DNA of 20,879 nt from Clostridiales bacterium (GTDB taxonomy: Bacteria > Bacillota > Clostridia > Lachnospirales > WQUN01): assembly GCA_031273705.1 (NCBI GenBank), contig JAISRJ010000189.1, positions 1 to 20,879 of the forward strand, written 5' to 3'. Numbering within the stretch: position 1 is the stretch's first letter; each line of letters begins with the position of its first letter. The translations under genes were made by a program, and so were the position numbers. The notes beneath the pieces were generated by a model. The model was not told the origin of the DNA and made no database searches. It saw only the letters and a program-made list of their open reading frames with translations. Shown one piece after another: positions 1 through 9,059 of the stretch.

Positions 1-356
1 TTCTTTTTTCTAAATAAGCCCAATTCAAGACAATAGGCGTAATTATACATAGCGGTTATAGAATCTTTCATAAGCGCGCGGTAAATACCGACAGCCTTAT
101 GTCTTTCTTTTTTTTCCAAACACGCGGGAATACCTGAAAGCAGCAGATTCGCGTACATAATAGCGGCGAAAGCGGATTCATTATTGTCATAAGCCTCTTT
201 AAACTCAAGAAAAGCATGATTATAGTCTTTAGTACAGAGAAAACCTAAATAATAGCGCAATCCTCTCGCTACACACGAAATCTCCGACATAGACTGCGTT
301 TTTAATTCCTCCGCGCTTATTGTTTCATTATCTGCCAGGAGAATCAATCTGCGCAC
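1..356 (-). CDS. Sel1/TPR-like repeat protein, 3' end outside window
   Basis: The frame is open from a GTG at 356-354 to the window edge, about 118 residues. The GTG shares its G with the TAG stop of the upstream gene (TAGTG), and GGGTGA lies a few bases before it, so translational coupling is likely. Two helix-pair units are visible: one around 'DYNHAFLEFKEAYDNN', followed by 'AAIMYANLLLSG', and one around 'KAVGIYRALMKDS', followed by 'AMYNYAYCLELG'. The A/G/L spacing (AxxxYAxxLxxG) is that of Sel1-like/TPR solenoids, which usually act as protein-protein scaffolds. No signal peptide is seen, so it is probably cytosolic. It is the last visible gene of the seven-gene run that starts at 11187. 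The family call rests on motif spacing read by eye; the specific partner is unknown. Confidence 0.62.
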   Translation of the reverse strand, partial: MRRLILLADNETISAEELKTQSMSEISCVARGLRYYLGFLCTKDYNHAFLEFKEAYDNNESAFAAIMYANLLLSGIPACLEKKERHKAVGIYRALMKDSITAMYNYAYCLELGLFRKK

Positions 357-925
357 TATTTTTCACCCGATTCGCGATTAATATATCTTCTCCACAGCCT
401 GATATTATCTCGAACAATTTTAGCTCGCAGTTTTACATATGACTTTTTTTGTAAAAAATATTCCGGCAGTTCTCCATTATTAGATAAAGAGAAGTCACTT
501 AGCGAGCATTCTTCCTCATATAAGTCGCAATCGATTAAACACTCGACAATCTCAAACATTTCCACATAATGATCTATGGATTCGGATAACTTGTGTATGT
601 TCCATATGTGCGCGTTGATTTTTAATCTATTAAAAAACGCTGTATTCATACATAAAAAATCGTAGGAGCATAAGGATATTAAACCTAATACGCCTAAATC
701 ATATTCTTTTACGCCGTATTCCTTAAAAAGCTCAACATAGTAACCATAACCGTTTGCCCTAAGTACGTTCGAGACCATGTTATATAGATTGGCGTTAAAG
801 TCCGCGCGTGAATAAACATATCTGTCGATAATGATTTGTCTTAAATTGCTCATATCGTATTTCTCGTTTTCATACACGAGGCCGCAAAGGCAAGGTTTTT
901 TCTTATGGGCTATATTTACATACAT
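356..925 (-). CDS. Unrecognised 189-residue protein of the tubulin/actin-like operon
   Basis: I do not recognise a family. The protein has no signal peptide or clear membrane segment and looks like a mixed helical cytosolic protein. It carries a CxC pair near the N terminus (C12, C14) and is rich in Tyr, Asn and Leu. The ATG at 925-923 lies 7 bases after the stop of the preceding gene, but its ribosome binding site is weak. An internal ATG at 853-851 (Met 25, 'MSNLRQ') has a GAGAAA upstream and could be the real start. The stop codon overlaps the GTG start of the Sel1-like gene by one base. Tight spacing on both sides puts it in the same transcript as the tubulin-like and Hsp70-like genes. 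It is probably an accessory subunit or regulator, but nothing in the sequence shows a function. Confidence 0.7.
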   Translation of the reverse strand: MYVNIAHKKKPCLCGLVYENEKYDMSNLRQIIIDRYVYSRADFNANLYNMVSNVLRANGYGYYVELFKEYGVKEYDLGVLGLISLCSYDFLCMNTAFFNRLKINAHIWNIHKLSESIDHYVEMFEIVECLIDCDLYEEECSLSDFSLSNNGELPEYFLQKKSYVKLRAKIVRDNIRLWRRYINRESGEK

Positions 926-932
926 AGGCGGC

Positions 933-2441
933 CTAAATTAATCTTCCCTTTTGCTTAGGTTTATTCGCTGTCAATCGACCGTCCTCATATTCAAAAATAG
1001 CGGGCGTATCCAGCCGCAACCTCAGTTGGACGCTATCGGAAGGTACAACAAACAGCTCATCAAGACCGGCGTTTTTAAATTTAAGGATACCTCCTTTTTC
1101 TACTTGCAATTTCCGCAGCGAAGGGACCGCGTAGCATACTTCTTGAGATTGGCGGCCTTCCGGAACAACAACCCAAAAATATGAATTTTCATAATAATCA
1201 TTAATTGTAAATATCATTTCAATACCGGTAATATTGGCTGAGCACGCTTTAGGTTTATATTTATTTTCAAAAGCTCTATATGTATCCGCGTCCCGAATAA
1301 TTCTATTATAATCCTCTTTTAAACTCGAAACGAAATCATTTATTTTACTATCTTGCTTTTGATGTGAAAAGGGTAAATCAACTTTCTGATTTAGCCGCTG
1401 AGTTTCAAAGCTATCTTCAGGCGGAAGCGGTAAAGGTTCCGGTTCATACGTATTTATATCCGAATGATCTTCCTCCGCTATTACATTATGCCGCGAAGTT
1501 TCGGAGGGAATGTCCTCGGTTACAACCGGGTCGGGTTCTTCATGTTCTTTAGCCTCGGTTTCCCTGTCTGGCTCCGCTTGTATTAAATCGGGCGCATCGG
1601 GCGCGGACGCGACAATTCGGAGTTGAACGGGGTCTTTATTATTCGCCGATGAGCCGGTATGGGCTTCACGCAGCTTAGATATTTCATACTTTACTTCTTT
1701 CAGCGCTTTCTGCGAAGTATAAACCTGGAAAAAAAGCGCTGATAAAGAGGCAATCGCTACTAAGCAGACAACGAATAATAAAGTATTAGAAGTGTCAGGT
1801 TCTTTAGCCGCCGGAGAAGGAGTCGCGGATATATCATCCTTAATAGGCGTTGGCGCATTTGTCGGCGACGGAACTTCCGTCGGCGTTGAAATTTCCGTCG
1901 GCTTCAGGTCGATATTTTCACCGATATTCGGTGAGTCGTCCGTAATTGGCTGAAAAGTCGCGCCCTCTTCGGTTGTTTCCGAAGGAATCTCAACAATATT
2001 CCAACTCTCCATCGCCGCTGATACATTTAATTGAGCTTTTTCGGCTTCCTGTTGATAGCTTATATAATTTTGTTCCATATTGGTAATTTCTAATATATAA
2101 GTGTCCAGTTGTTTTGTGAATTCAACAAACTTCTCTTTGTCGCCGTCGTCTACCCCCGCCATAATCCATTTCTCTAATCTTAGATATGCCCTGCATGTAA
2201 TCCTAACAAAGTTTATTGGAGTAAGATCGCCGGAGCTTAATTTTGTTATATCGTCGTTTATTTTATCGAGAGAAACCTCCAGCGGTTCGTTATTCAGGGA
2301 TTCTATCAGTTCGGGCAAAGATTGTGTCTCTTCCGGTGTAGAGGCATATACTGTGACGTCACTTACCAAAACCACAGAACAAACAATAGCCGTGATTATT
2401 AAAGTGATAGTAGAAACCGCCGATAACTTTTTTAAAATCAT
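933..2441 (-). CDS. Signal-peptide and single-pass membrane protein with large cytosolic tail
   Basis: Residues 1-34 form a signal peptide (Lys-Lys, long hydrophobic core, likely cleavage near VYA-S). Residues 35-150 are a helical ectodomain. Residues 150-219 are a Pro/Thr/Ser/Glu-rich linker with repeated 'PTE/PSPT' steps. Residues about 220-240 (LLFVVCLVAIASLSALFFQVY) form one membrane helix, followed by a basic segment, so the tail should be inside. The tail has a short coiled-coil-like stretch (241-262), a long acidic Pro/Glu-rich linker (285-345) and a compact C-terminal region (about 365-490) that looks beta-rich. The start at 2441-2439 follows AAGGTG, and only 13 bases separate it from the Hsp70-like gene. 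The topology suits a protein that connects a surface domain to a cytosolic filament or ATPase. The role is inferred; I recognise no family. Confidence 0.75.
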   Translation of the reverse strand: MILKKLSAVSTITLIITAIVCSVVLVSDVTVYASTPEETQSLPELIESLNNEPLEVSLDKINDDITKLSSGDLTPINFVRITCRAYLRLEKWIMAGVDDGDKEKFVEFTKQLDTYILEITNMEQNYISYQQEAEKAQLNVSAAMESWNIVEIPSETTEEGATFQPITDDSPNIGENIDLKPTEISTPTEVPSPTNAPTPIKDDISATPSPAAKEPDTSNTLLFVVCLVAIASLSALFFQVYTSQKALKEVKYEISKLREAHTGSSANNKDPVQLRIVASAPDAPDLIQAEPDRETEAKEHEEPDPVVTEDIPSETSRHNVIAEEDHSDINTYEPEPLPLPPEDSFETQRLNQKVDLPFSHQKQDSKINDFVSSLKEDYNRIIRDADTYRAFENKYKPKACSANITGIEMIFTINDYYENSYFWVVVPEGRQSQEVCYAVPSLRKLQVEKGGILKFKNAGLDELFVVPSDSVQLRLRLDTPAIFEYEDGRLTANKPKQKGRLI

Positions 2442-2454
2442 TTGAACTCACACC

Positions 2455-5400
2455 TTAGTTGTTAATTATAGCAGTGACATACTTTAATATAGCATATCCG
2501 CTAAACGATCTTACAGCCAATGGCAAAACTTTTTCGTCGCCTTTGTTTACAGGTTCCCTAATTGTAGGCAACGACTCAATAGCTATTTTTTTAATAGACT
2601 TTTTGGTATCACTGTTTAACCTGAATTCATCGTCTGGCGTAAAGATAATATCCGGATATACCCGTTTAAAATCATAAGGCGAGTTATAAGCGAACACTTC
2701 CAAGAAATCGCTAATCACTTCCGCCAAATGTTCATCATCAAATTCGGAATTAACCAGGCTGGTCAGATAAGTGTACATATCAACGTCGCTCATTTGATCT
2801 ATATCCTGCTCGCTCTTGCGCTCATTCTCATCGATTTCATTAATGGAATACATCTTTTGTATACCGGATTTTAGACTTGTTCTAAAGCGGGTTCTGTCTG
2901 CTTTACCATATTCGTATATTATAGTATCCACATTAACAGGACTAAACTTTGACTTATCCGCCAGGTCGTCGGCCGCGCCGGTAAATAACAGACCGTAACT
3001 TGTTTCGTGTTTTGGTTTGTTGCTTTTATGCAGCCTGATATTAAATGTTGAGGTGTCGTTAATACCTTTGGCGCCTTTCAGAGCCTCGGACACATACTTT
3101 GAGAATAGACCGCTCAATTTTTCTCTGTACCCATCCCCGCCTGTCGCGTCCGCGTTCGGATTAACCCAATCAAAGATACGCGAGCCATTGCCCGCTAAAA
3201 AGACGTCGATTGTATATACATTATTATGTGATACTAAAGTAAATTTGTCCTCATTAATCAGCTTTTTAATTAATAGCCCTATAAAATACAGCAGCGCGAG
3301 GGTGGCCATTTTGATTTTGGCGAGACGAGTTAAATGATTATCTTGGTTGTTATCATTCTTATCGATTATAAAGTTATTTAGATGCGTATAGAAATACTCG
3401 TTCTCATTTCTTTCTTTAATGATCTCAACTATATTGGCGATAAATGTATCCATAAGCAGCTTAAATTGTTTATCTATTTCTAAATCGTTGAAATTAGATA
3501 ATAGCTGCTCCGACATTTTTTCGTTAGCCGTAGAGAGAATATTGTAACGATGCTCGGGCAGAGTATTGGGATTATATGTATGCGCCCTTAAAATTTTGAA
3601 AAAGTCCGTCATAAACTCGATAGAACCGCGTTTGCCGGCTGTAAAAATGTATTGCGCGGCATAGGGCAGCGAAAGATGGGTTATGACATTGTATTGATTA
3701 TACGCGTTTTTGTCGCCGGTAAGTATAGCTATATCCGTAGACCCTCCGCCAATATCAACACTGACCACTCCGTTATTGGTGTTTATATTATCGCCGTTTA
3801 AAATACCTATTTTATCATGTATACACGCCAAACCGGAGCAAAGACTTTCGGAAACTAGCTTTTTGATGTTTATCTCCAAACCGGTTTTACCGGTATTCCC
3901 ACCCAAAATTCTGTGACAAATATCCTCTAACGAATCTTGATACCTTTGTTTTAGATAATCGGTCATACTTGTAGGATAAGAAGCGCGAATCTCTATCTTT
4001 TTCGCGTGGTATTCCTTTACGGCGAAAACACAGCACATCATAATAAATTGGGTTAAAAAGTTTTTACTGGCATAGATATTTGTCGGATCCAAATCCCATT
4101 TCATACCATATTTTAAGTTATCTTTATTTTGAAGGATACTTTGGTTGTAATTAGCAATCTCCATACCGCTCATCCGATAAATGTTTGAGGATGCAAAAGC
4201 GCCGTCTATATAGTGCAAACCCCCGCCCAACTTAGAATAAAACAATAATGTAGATGGAAATGTTGTATAATATTCCTGTCTTTCTGAATCGAATACCCAC
4301 TTACGTTGAGATGTTAATATCTCTCTAATCTCTTTATCCATATCATCCTGAGTTTCGTTGCGAGGTATAGTCATGAAATTAGATTCCAAAGATAATAGGT
4401 TAAGAGGCTTGGGAGTCGCCGTCAAATCTATGCTAACAGCGCTATTATTATCTATTTGAGGCGCGGCGTTTACAAAATATGCCGTTGAATTTGTAGTGCC
4501 AAAGTCCACGCCGACAACCGCGGCTTTTGGAGATGTGTTCTCGTTTAACGATTCATCGCTGATAAACGAATCGCCTTCTGTTTTTTGAAGTCTTCCATTT
4601 TCATTTACATATTTGGTCGCGTAAGGTCTTGTAAGTATAAACCCGCTGATTGCACCGACGCTTTTAGCCTTTATTTTAGCCTTTAATTTTAGCATTCGAG
4701 GATATTCTTTAAGTTTATATGTTATAAAGGAAGTGTTTACGGCAATCTCTTTGCTCGCGGAATTAAAATGCACATCTTTTATTTCATTCTCATAGAATTC
4801 GGACTGTTCAATAAATGAAGGAGGAACAATGTTTGTGTAGGGCGCATAACTTTCCCCTAAGTTTATAACGTTCATATAATATTCTTTCCAGCACTCTATT
4901 TCAACATCAGGCCAAACAGTAACTCCGGGCACTATATTAATAGAACCGCCGGTTTCTAAATATACACTGCTGCTAATGTTACCGCTCGCGTCATAATAAA
5001 ATCGCTTTATCATAGGCACGTCTATTGCGTTAAGCTTTAGACGCACGTCATATACCTTTATATTCGCAGTGTTCTCTTCATAGTCCCAGCGATATGTTTC
5101 TATATAGTCAACACCATACCAAAGAGTAGTTCTCGCAATATCAGCGATAGAGTTACGATGGTTGATTTTAAAGTTATACATATAGTTACAGCATAACTCG
5201 GTAAACGGAAGGATTATATATTCTTCCTTACTATCAATATAGTTGCCGTTGTGCTCGCTGTAAACTGTTCCCCAATATCCCTTTCTTCCTCCGGAATTAG
5301 AAATTGTATGAACGAGTTTGCTGTTTGCGTCATACGCGATAAGTGTTTTTTCAAATAAATTGTCCTCTATGTGAGCAAAAAAGTATTTTACAGTAACATT

Positions 5401-7329
5401 TGGTTCATTGGCAAAGCCGCTTATGTTATAAAAATTAAGAAAATCAATCCCCGCTAAGGGCGAAATAAAATCGTAAAGACGAGATTTTTCGCTTTGTATT
5501 AACTCTATCAGCGCGGATCTATCCACGCCGCTATTCTTAATTCCATTATTAGGATCATTTAGGTTAAAAAGAATCTTATTCAGATATTCAATAAGCAGAG
5601 CTATTTCAAAATCATATAGCCGACACGGCCCAATATTATGCGTGGTGTTATTTAATTCATTCGCCGTAGGGTTCCAAAAGGATGTGAACACTTTGTCTAA
5701 AGCGCTTTTTGCGGTGTCGTCGCTTATAATCGCAAAGAGTGTGTCGCAGCAAGTAATGGCGACACTAACGCCATTAACGCGGATAGATCGGGCGGAGTAT
5801 GTCTTGCTGTTAAATTCACACAAGGGAGATTCACTCTTATTGCTTATCCAAAACAAATTGCGTGGCGAAGTATTTGTGTAATTTATATTCAAGTTGCGTA
5901 AATTCCGCAAGGCAATAAGATAAAGCAGGTTAAACCAATCATTTATTATTGGTCCGGCATAACCATTTCTACTTAGTTTACCTTCTTCGTCCTCATAAAA
6001 CGGGGCAATATAATAATGAACAGAGAAATTAAAGGGATTAAGCTCTTTATTCGCGGCCGGATAAACAACAAATCTGTTTTCGTCCCATAAAGTCGGTTCT
6101 ATATCGCTGTAAGCTTCGGAAATCAATATGTTCATCAGGTTATCTATATACTCTAGCAATTGCGCGGGCGTGTTGTATGTTAAATTATTTTGTAATCTTC
6201 TTAAATACTGCCATACGCAGCGCTTTTCAAATATAGATAATTGTTCAACCGGATCCGCGGTATCGTCATTTACTAAACCTATTTTAACAGCCACGTTTTC
6301 TACAGGCTTTATAAGTGAAAAATCCGCCCATTCGGCGATGATATTGTTTTTGCTGTTAATAAAGTATTGTCTTGTTAGACGAATACCCAGTACACGCAAG
6401 TCGTTTAGCGCTAATCCGATAAACAGCGCGTACCATTCTTGCTCACCAATAATCTTTTTTATAGAAACATTGAATTTATCTACTCCGTTTTGCGGAGGAA
6501 TGTCCCATGTAAAAGCTCCGTTGTTAAATCGGCTTAAAGCGTTATATTCGTAACCGGAATAATCTTCTTTCCAACCTTTACTTGCTACACTATCCGTCAG
6601 GTCTGTCTTTAGATCGTTCATGAAACTGTATACAAGACTGTATAATGTTTGATTAATAGTGGAATTGTCTATATCATTAGTTACGATAAAATTCATAAGC
6701 CAATCGAATACGCATTTTTTTTCTTCGGTATTAAGCTCGCGGTAAGCCGCCGATTCTTTATTTTTATGCAGAATAGTGTGAAAATCCTCGGAGGGGAATA
6801 CTATTGTCATGGGCGAGGTCGCCCCGATTATCAGTTGTTCCTTGTTGGGTTCGTCTTTGGTGGGTTGTTTGAACTTAAATATGACGACATACATAGATTT
6901 TTTCCAGGTCATTCCGCCGAAAGAACCGTCTAAAATATTGGGAAGCAGAATATCGTCGGCACAAGTCTGCAAAAAAGTGCTGGCTTGAGGAGGATTATCC
7001 AGAGGCACTTTCTCGAATTTAATATTGTATCCTCGAATGTCGTTAAGTGCCAACAAGGTAATCATTTCACGCCATAGTATTCTGTATTTTTTGCTAAGTT
7101 CCGGCCAATTACCCGGACTTTTTAACACATTATAAAAATCTATCGGTCTGCGATAGACAGACGGAGTGGACACGGGGGGTTTACCGCTGTCGCTTATTTT
7201 TATACTGGTAAGCGCGGGTAAATATTGCTCTTGATTGTCGGGCACTCCAAAGTTATTCCTTCCGTCACTATATGTATTGTTAAAGGTAACGGATTTATTT
7301 TCAATGTCTGGCGCTAAAGAAATAGGCAT
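2455..7329 (-). CDS. Giant protein with C-terminal Hsp70/actin-like ATPase domain
   Basis: The 1624-residue product has an actin/Hsp70 (ASKHA) ATPase core at roughly 935-1420. Phosphate-1 motif is GVDFGTTNS (940-948), phosphate-2 is DIGGGSTD (1192-1199), and the adenosine motif is AGNGSR (about 1379-1384). All three key motifs look intact, so ATP binding is likely. About 200 residues follow in place of a classic substrate-binding domain. The first ~930 residues are unlike DnaK (about 640 residues in total): residues 85-590 hold three diverged repeats, and 640-930 look beta-rich. No signal peptide or membrane helix is seen, so it should be cytosolic. ATG 7329 has AGGAGAGG six bases upstream and lies 12 bases after the tubulin-like gene. 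Hsp70-like, ParM/MreB-like and other ASKHA assignments cannot be separated by eye. It is probably an ATP-driven switch or filament partner of the tubulin-like protein. Confidence 0.82.
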   Translation of the reverse strand: MPISLAPDIENKSVTFNNTYSDGRNNFGVPDNQEQYLPALTSIKISDSGKPPVSTPSVYRRPIDFYNVLKSPGNWPELSKKYRILWREMITLLALNDIRGYNIKFEKVPLDNPPQASTFLQTCADDILLPNILDGSFGGMTWKKSMYVVIFKFKQPTKDEPNKEQLIIGATSPMTIVFPSEDFHTILHKNKESAAYRELNTEEKKCVFDWLMNFIVTNDIDNSTINQTLYSLVYSFMNDLKTDLTDSVASKGWKEDYSGYEYNALSRFNNGAFTWDIPPQNGVDKFNVSIKKIIGEQEWYALFIGLALNDLRVLGIRLTRQYFINSKNNIIAEWADFSLIKPVENVAVKIGLVNDDTADPVEQLSIFEKRCVWQYLRRLQNNLTYNTPAQLLEYIDNLMNILISEAYSDIEPTLWDENRFVVYPAANKELNPFNFSVHYYIAPFYEDEEGKLSRNGYAGPIINDWFNLLYLIALRNLRNLNINYTNTSPRNLFWISNKSESPLCEFNSKTYSARSIRVNGVSVAITCCDTLFAIISDDTAKSALDKVFTSFWNPTANELNNTTHNIGPCRLYDFEIALLIEYLNKILFNLNDPNNGIKNSGVDRSALIELIQSEKSRLYDFISPLAGIDFLNFYNISGFANEPNVTVKYFFAHIEDNLFEKTLIAYDANSKLVHTISNSGGRKGYWGTVYSEHNGNYIDSKEEYIILPFTELCCNYMYNFKINHRNSIADIARTTLWYGVDYIETYRWDYEENTANIKVYDVRLKLNAIDVPMIKRFYYDASGNISSSVYLETGGSINIVPGVTVWPDVEIECWKEYYMNVINLGESYAPYTNIVPPSFIEQSEFYENEIKDVHFNSASKEIAVNTSFITYKLKEYPRMLKLKAKIKAKSVGAISGFILTRPYATKYVNENGRLQKTEGDSFISDESLNENTSPKAAVVGVDFGTTNSTAYFVNAAPQIDNNSAVSIDLTATPKPLNLLSLESNFMTIPRNETQDDMDKEIREILTSQRKWVFDSERQEYYTTFPSTLLFYSKLGGGLHYIDGAFASSNIYRMSGMEIANYNQSILQNKDNLKYGMKWDLDPTNIYASKNFLTQFIMMCCVFAVKEYHAKKIEIRASYPTSMTDYLKQRYQDSLEDICHRILGGNTGKTGLEINIKKLVSESLCSGLACIHDKIGILNGDNINTNNGVVSVDIGGGSTDIAILTGDKNAYNQYNVITHLSLPYAAQYIFTAGKRGSIEFMTDFFKILRAHTYNPNTLPEHRYNILSTANEKMSEQLLSNFNDLEIDKQFKLLMDTFIANIVEIIKERNENEYFYTHLNNFIIDKNDNNQDNHLTRLAKIKMATLALLYFIGLLIKKLINEDKFTLVSHNNVYTIDVFLAGNGSRIFDWVNPNADATGGDGYREKLSGLFSKYVSEALKGAKGINDTSTFNIRLHKSNKPKHETSYGLLFTGAADDLADKSKFSPVNVDTIIYEYGKADRTRFRTSLKSGIQKMYSINEIDENERKSEQDIDQMSDVDMYTYLTSLVNSEFDDEHLAEVISDFLEVFAYNSPYDFKRVYPDIIFTPDDEFRLNSDTKKSIKKIAIESLPTIREPVNKGDEKVLPLAVRSFSGYAILKYVTAIINN

Positions 7330-7341
7330 AATAAACCTCTC

Positions 7342-9003
7342 CTATCTAAATCGTTTGGCGACTTGAGCGTACACGCCGCGTAGCAACTCGCCGGTGGCCC
7401 CGCTTATGTTATGGTCAGATTTTATCTGTTTCTTAACTTCGCGGTCTATATCCGCGTTTAGTTCGGCGTAAGTAAAGTTATAATTCCCAATAAATCTATT
7501 GCCCAGATTGTCATGGTAGATGGATGTGTTCCAGGGATTAGTCGCTCTATGAAGTAGTATGTCTCGGTTTATCAATGAAGTAAATAAGGGATCGCCATAT
7601 CCCTTATTGGGATCATGCTCAAATTCGCTGAACAATCTGCAAAGCCATTGAGAGTGTTTGAAGAAATAATGATTTAAATTGATAAATCTTTCAATCGCGT
7701 CCTCGTCAAAAGCAATATCCCAATCCGTAGACTGACCGAACAGATTAACTTTTGTAAAAGGTCTGCGATTGATAGGGGAAAAATGTCTGCCTTCATTACG
7801 ATAATTCTTTAATGTATAATTTTTACTGCCTCTCGCGATAAACTTATCCAACACTGCCGGCACATATATATAACTGTATAAAAGAAATTTATTTAGCAGA
7901 TCTCTCATTCCGCCGGAATGTGGTAAATCATTCCATGTAATATTGTTAAAGCTCGTTTGGTCCACGCCTATTCCCCGCCATACCGGAGTATCGTTGTTAA
8001 TACACGCGCTGTCTTCTTCCTCCAAAAAGCCTTTTATCTCCAACGCCCCAAAAACTTCCAGCATATGTGGCCAATTATCCTGACGCTCTCCTTTATCCGC
8101 GTAAATATTGCGAACGATTCTTACACTTCCGCTGCCCGGCGTCCCCAAAGCCGTTACCCTGTCAAAAACATCGGACGCGTTTGTATCTGAATAGAAGGCC
8201 GCCGCGTTCTTTGCCGCTTTTAGAAACTCGTCTATATCTATGCGCCGGTCGGGGGGAATCTCCTCATTTTTATCGTCGGTCGGTAAAAAAATAAAGTATG
8301 GCAGAAAAAACTCACCGGAAATGATTACCTTATTATTGCCTTTGCCTTGCAGAGCGTCCGCAAAAGATCGAATCTTGCGGGCGACATTAGTAAATCCGGA
8401 AGCTCCGGTACCGCCGAACGAGGATCCAACGATAGCGATTTTTACATTGCCTTTGTGCAACGCCTCTTGAATGCCAGCTAAAAAAGACGCAAATTCGGGG
8501 GAATTATTCAACCACCGAGCGAAGGTATGCGCGCCGATTGAGGGATGAGCGAAGAATCCGTCGTACATGTTTTTGTCTTCGTACTCCTCCCGGCTGTAAA
8601 GAGCCTTCATGAAGTGCTCTGCCACGGGGATATTTTCATGTATTACATAGTCGTTAAGATGGTACTCGCTATTGCCCGCTACTTGACCCGGAGCGCCTTG
8701 CACAGGAGAAACACACCATTCCTCGTTGGCGAACCTATTGCCGGACAGCGCCTTTGAAATTTTTGGTTTGAACATGGCGCAGCTTTCATCGGGGGTTTCA
8801 TTAAACAATACAGACCGGCAAGATTCGTAAAGTTCCAGCACTCTCTGTAATTCATATTTGCTGCCGTTTTTTGTATCCGGATCGATTACGAGTAGTTTTA
8901 TTTCTTTAATATTCAAATGCCCGCAATCGCAAATATGAATGAGAGCGCGCGCCACACGAGCGCCAGTTCCGCCGATTGCGATTATGTAGTTGGTATCAGC
9001 CAC
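7342..9003 (-). CDS. Tubulin-like GTPase (FtsZ/tubulin superfamily, Tubulin_2 type)
   Basis: The N terminus reads NYIIAIGGTGARV (residues 5-17), then LLVIDPDT, a nucleotide-binding strand-loop like that of FtsZ/tubulin. The tubulin signature glycine loop is present as SFGGTGASG (GGTGASG at 197-203), preceded by the hydrophobic strand VKIAIVGS. I could not place a T7 catalytic loop (NxDxxD), so GTP hydrolysis and polymerisation are unproven. The frame is open to a TTG at 9033, but the GTG at 9003-9001 has AAGGAGG five bases upstream and puts the conserved motif at the expected distance, so I choose it (553 residues). Family knowledge: Tubulin_2-type proteins occur in operons with vWA and membrane proteins and were proposed to remodel membranes. 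Here the gene sits between a four-helix membrane protein and the giant Hsp70-like gene. Confidence 0.85.
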   Translation of the reverse strand: MADTNYIIAIGGTGARVARALIHICDCGHLNIKEIKLLVIDPDTKNGSKYELQRVLELYESCRSVLFNETPDESCAMFKPKISKALSGNRFANEEWCVSPVQGAPGQVAGNSEYHLNDYVIHENIPVAEHFMKALYSREEYEDKNMYDGFFAHPSIGAHTFARWLNNSPEFASFLAGIQEALHKGNVKIAIVGSSFGGTGASGFTNVARKIRSFADALQGKGNNKVIISGEFFLPYFIFLPTDDKNEEIPPDRRIDIDEFLKAAKNAAAFYSDTNASDVFDRVTALGTPGSGSVRIVRNIYADKGERQDNWPHMLEVFGALEIKGFLEEEDSACINNDTPVWRGIGVDQTSFNNITWNDLPHSGGMRDLLNKFLLYSYIYVPAVLDKFIARGSKNYTLKNYRNEGRHFSPINRRPFTKVNLFGQSTDWDIAFDEDAIERFINLNHYFFKHSQWLCRLFSEFEHDPNKGYGDPLFTSLINRDILLHRATNPWNTSIYHDNLGNRFIGNYNFTYAELNADIDREVKKQIKSDHNISGATGELLRGVYAQVAKRFR

Positions 9004-9024
9004 AATAACCTCCTTCATTTTTAG

Positions 9025-9051
9025 AAATATCAAAATTAATTTTTGATATTT
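9025..9051 (-). repeat. Perfect AT-rich inverted repeat before the tubulin-like gene
   Basis: AAATATCAAAA and TTTTGATATTT are exact 11-base complements around a 5-base centre (TTAAT). The element fills the short gap between the membrane-protein stop (9060) and the tubulin-like ribosome binding site. It has no GC-rich stem or following T-run, so it is not a normal terminator. It could be an operator, an RNA hairpin that sets the level of tubulin-like translation, or a processing site. Confidence 0.55.
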
Positions 9052-9059
9052 AATCCTAA

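Noticed and set aside
2455..7329. Giant gene as an ordinary DnaK chaperone
   Set aside because: It is far longer than DnaK, the ATPase core is C-terminal, no substrate-binding domain is seen, and no dnaJ or grpE is nearby.
9004..9033. Longer tubulin-like start at TTG 9033
   Set aside because: The 10 extra residues include the ribosome binding site AAGGAGG of the GTG at 9003, and the conserved motif fits the shorter form.
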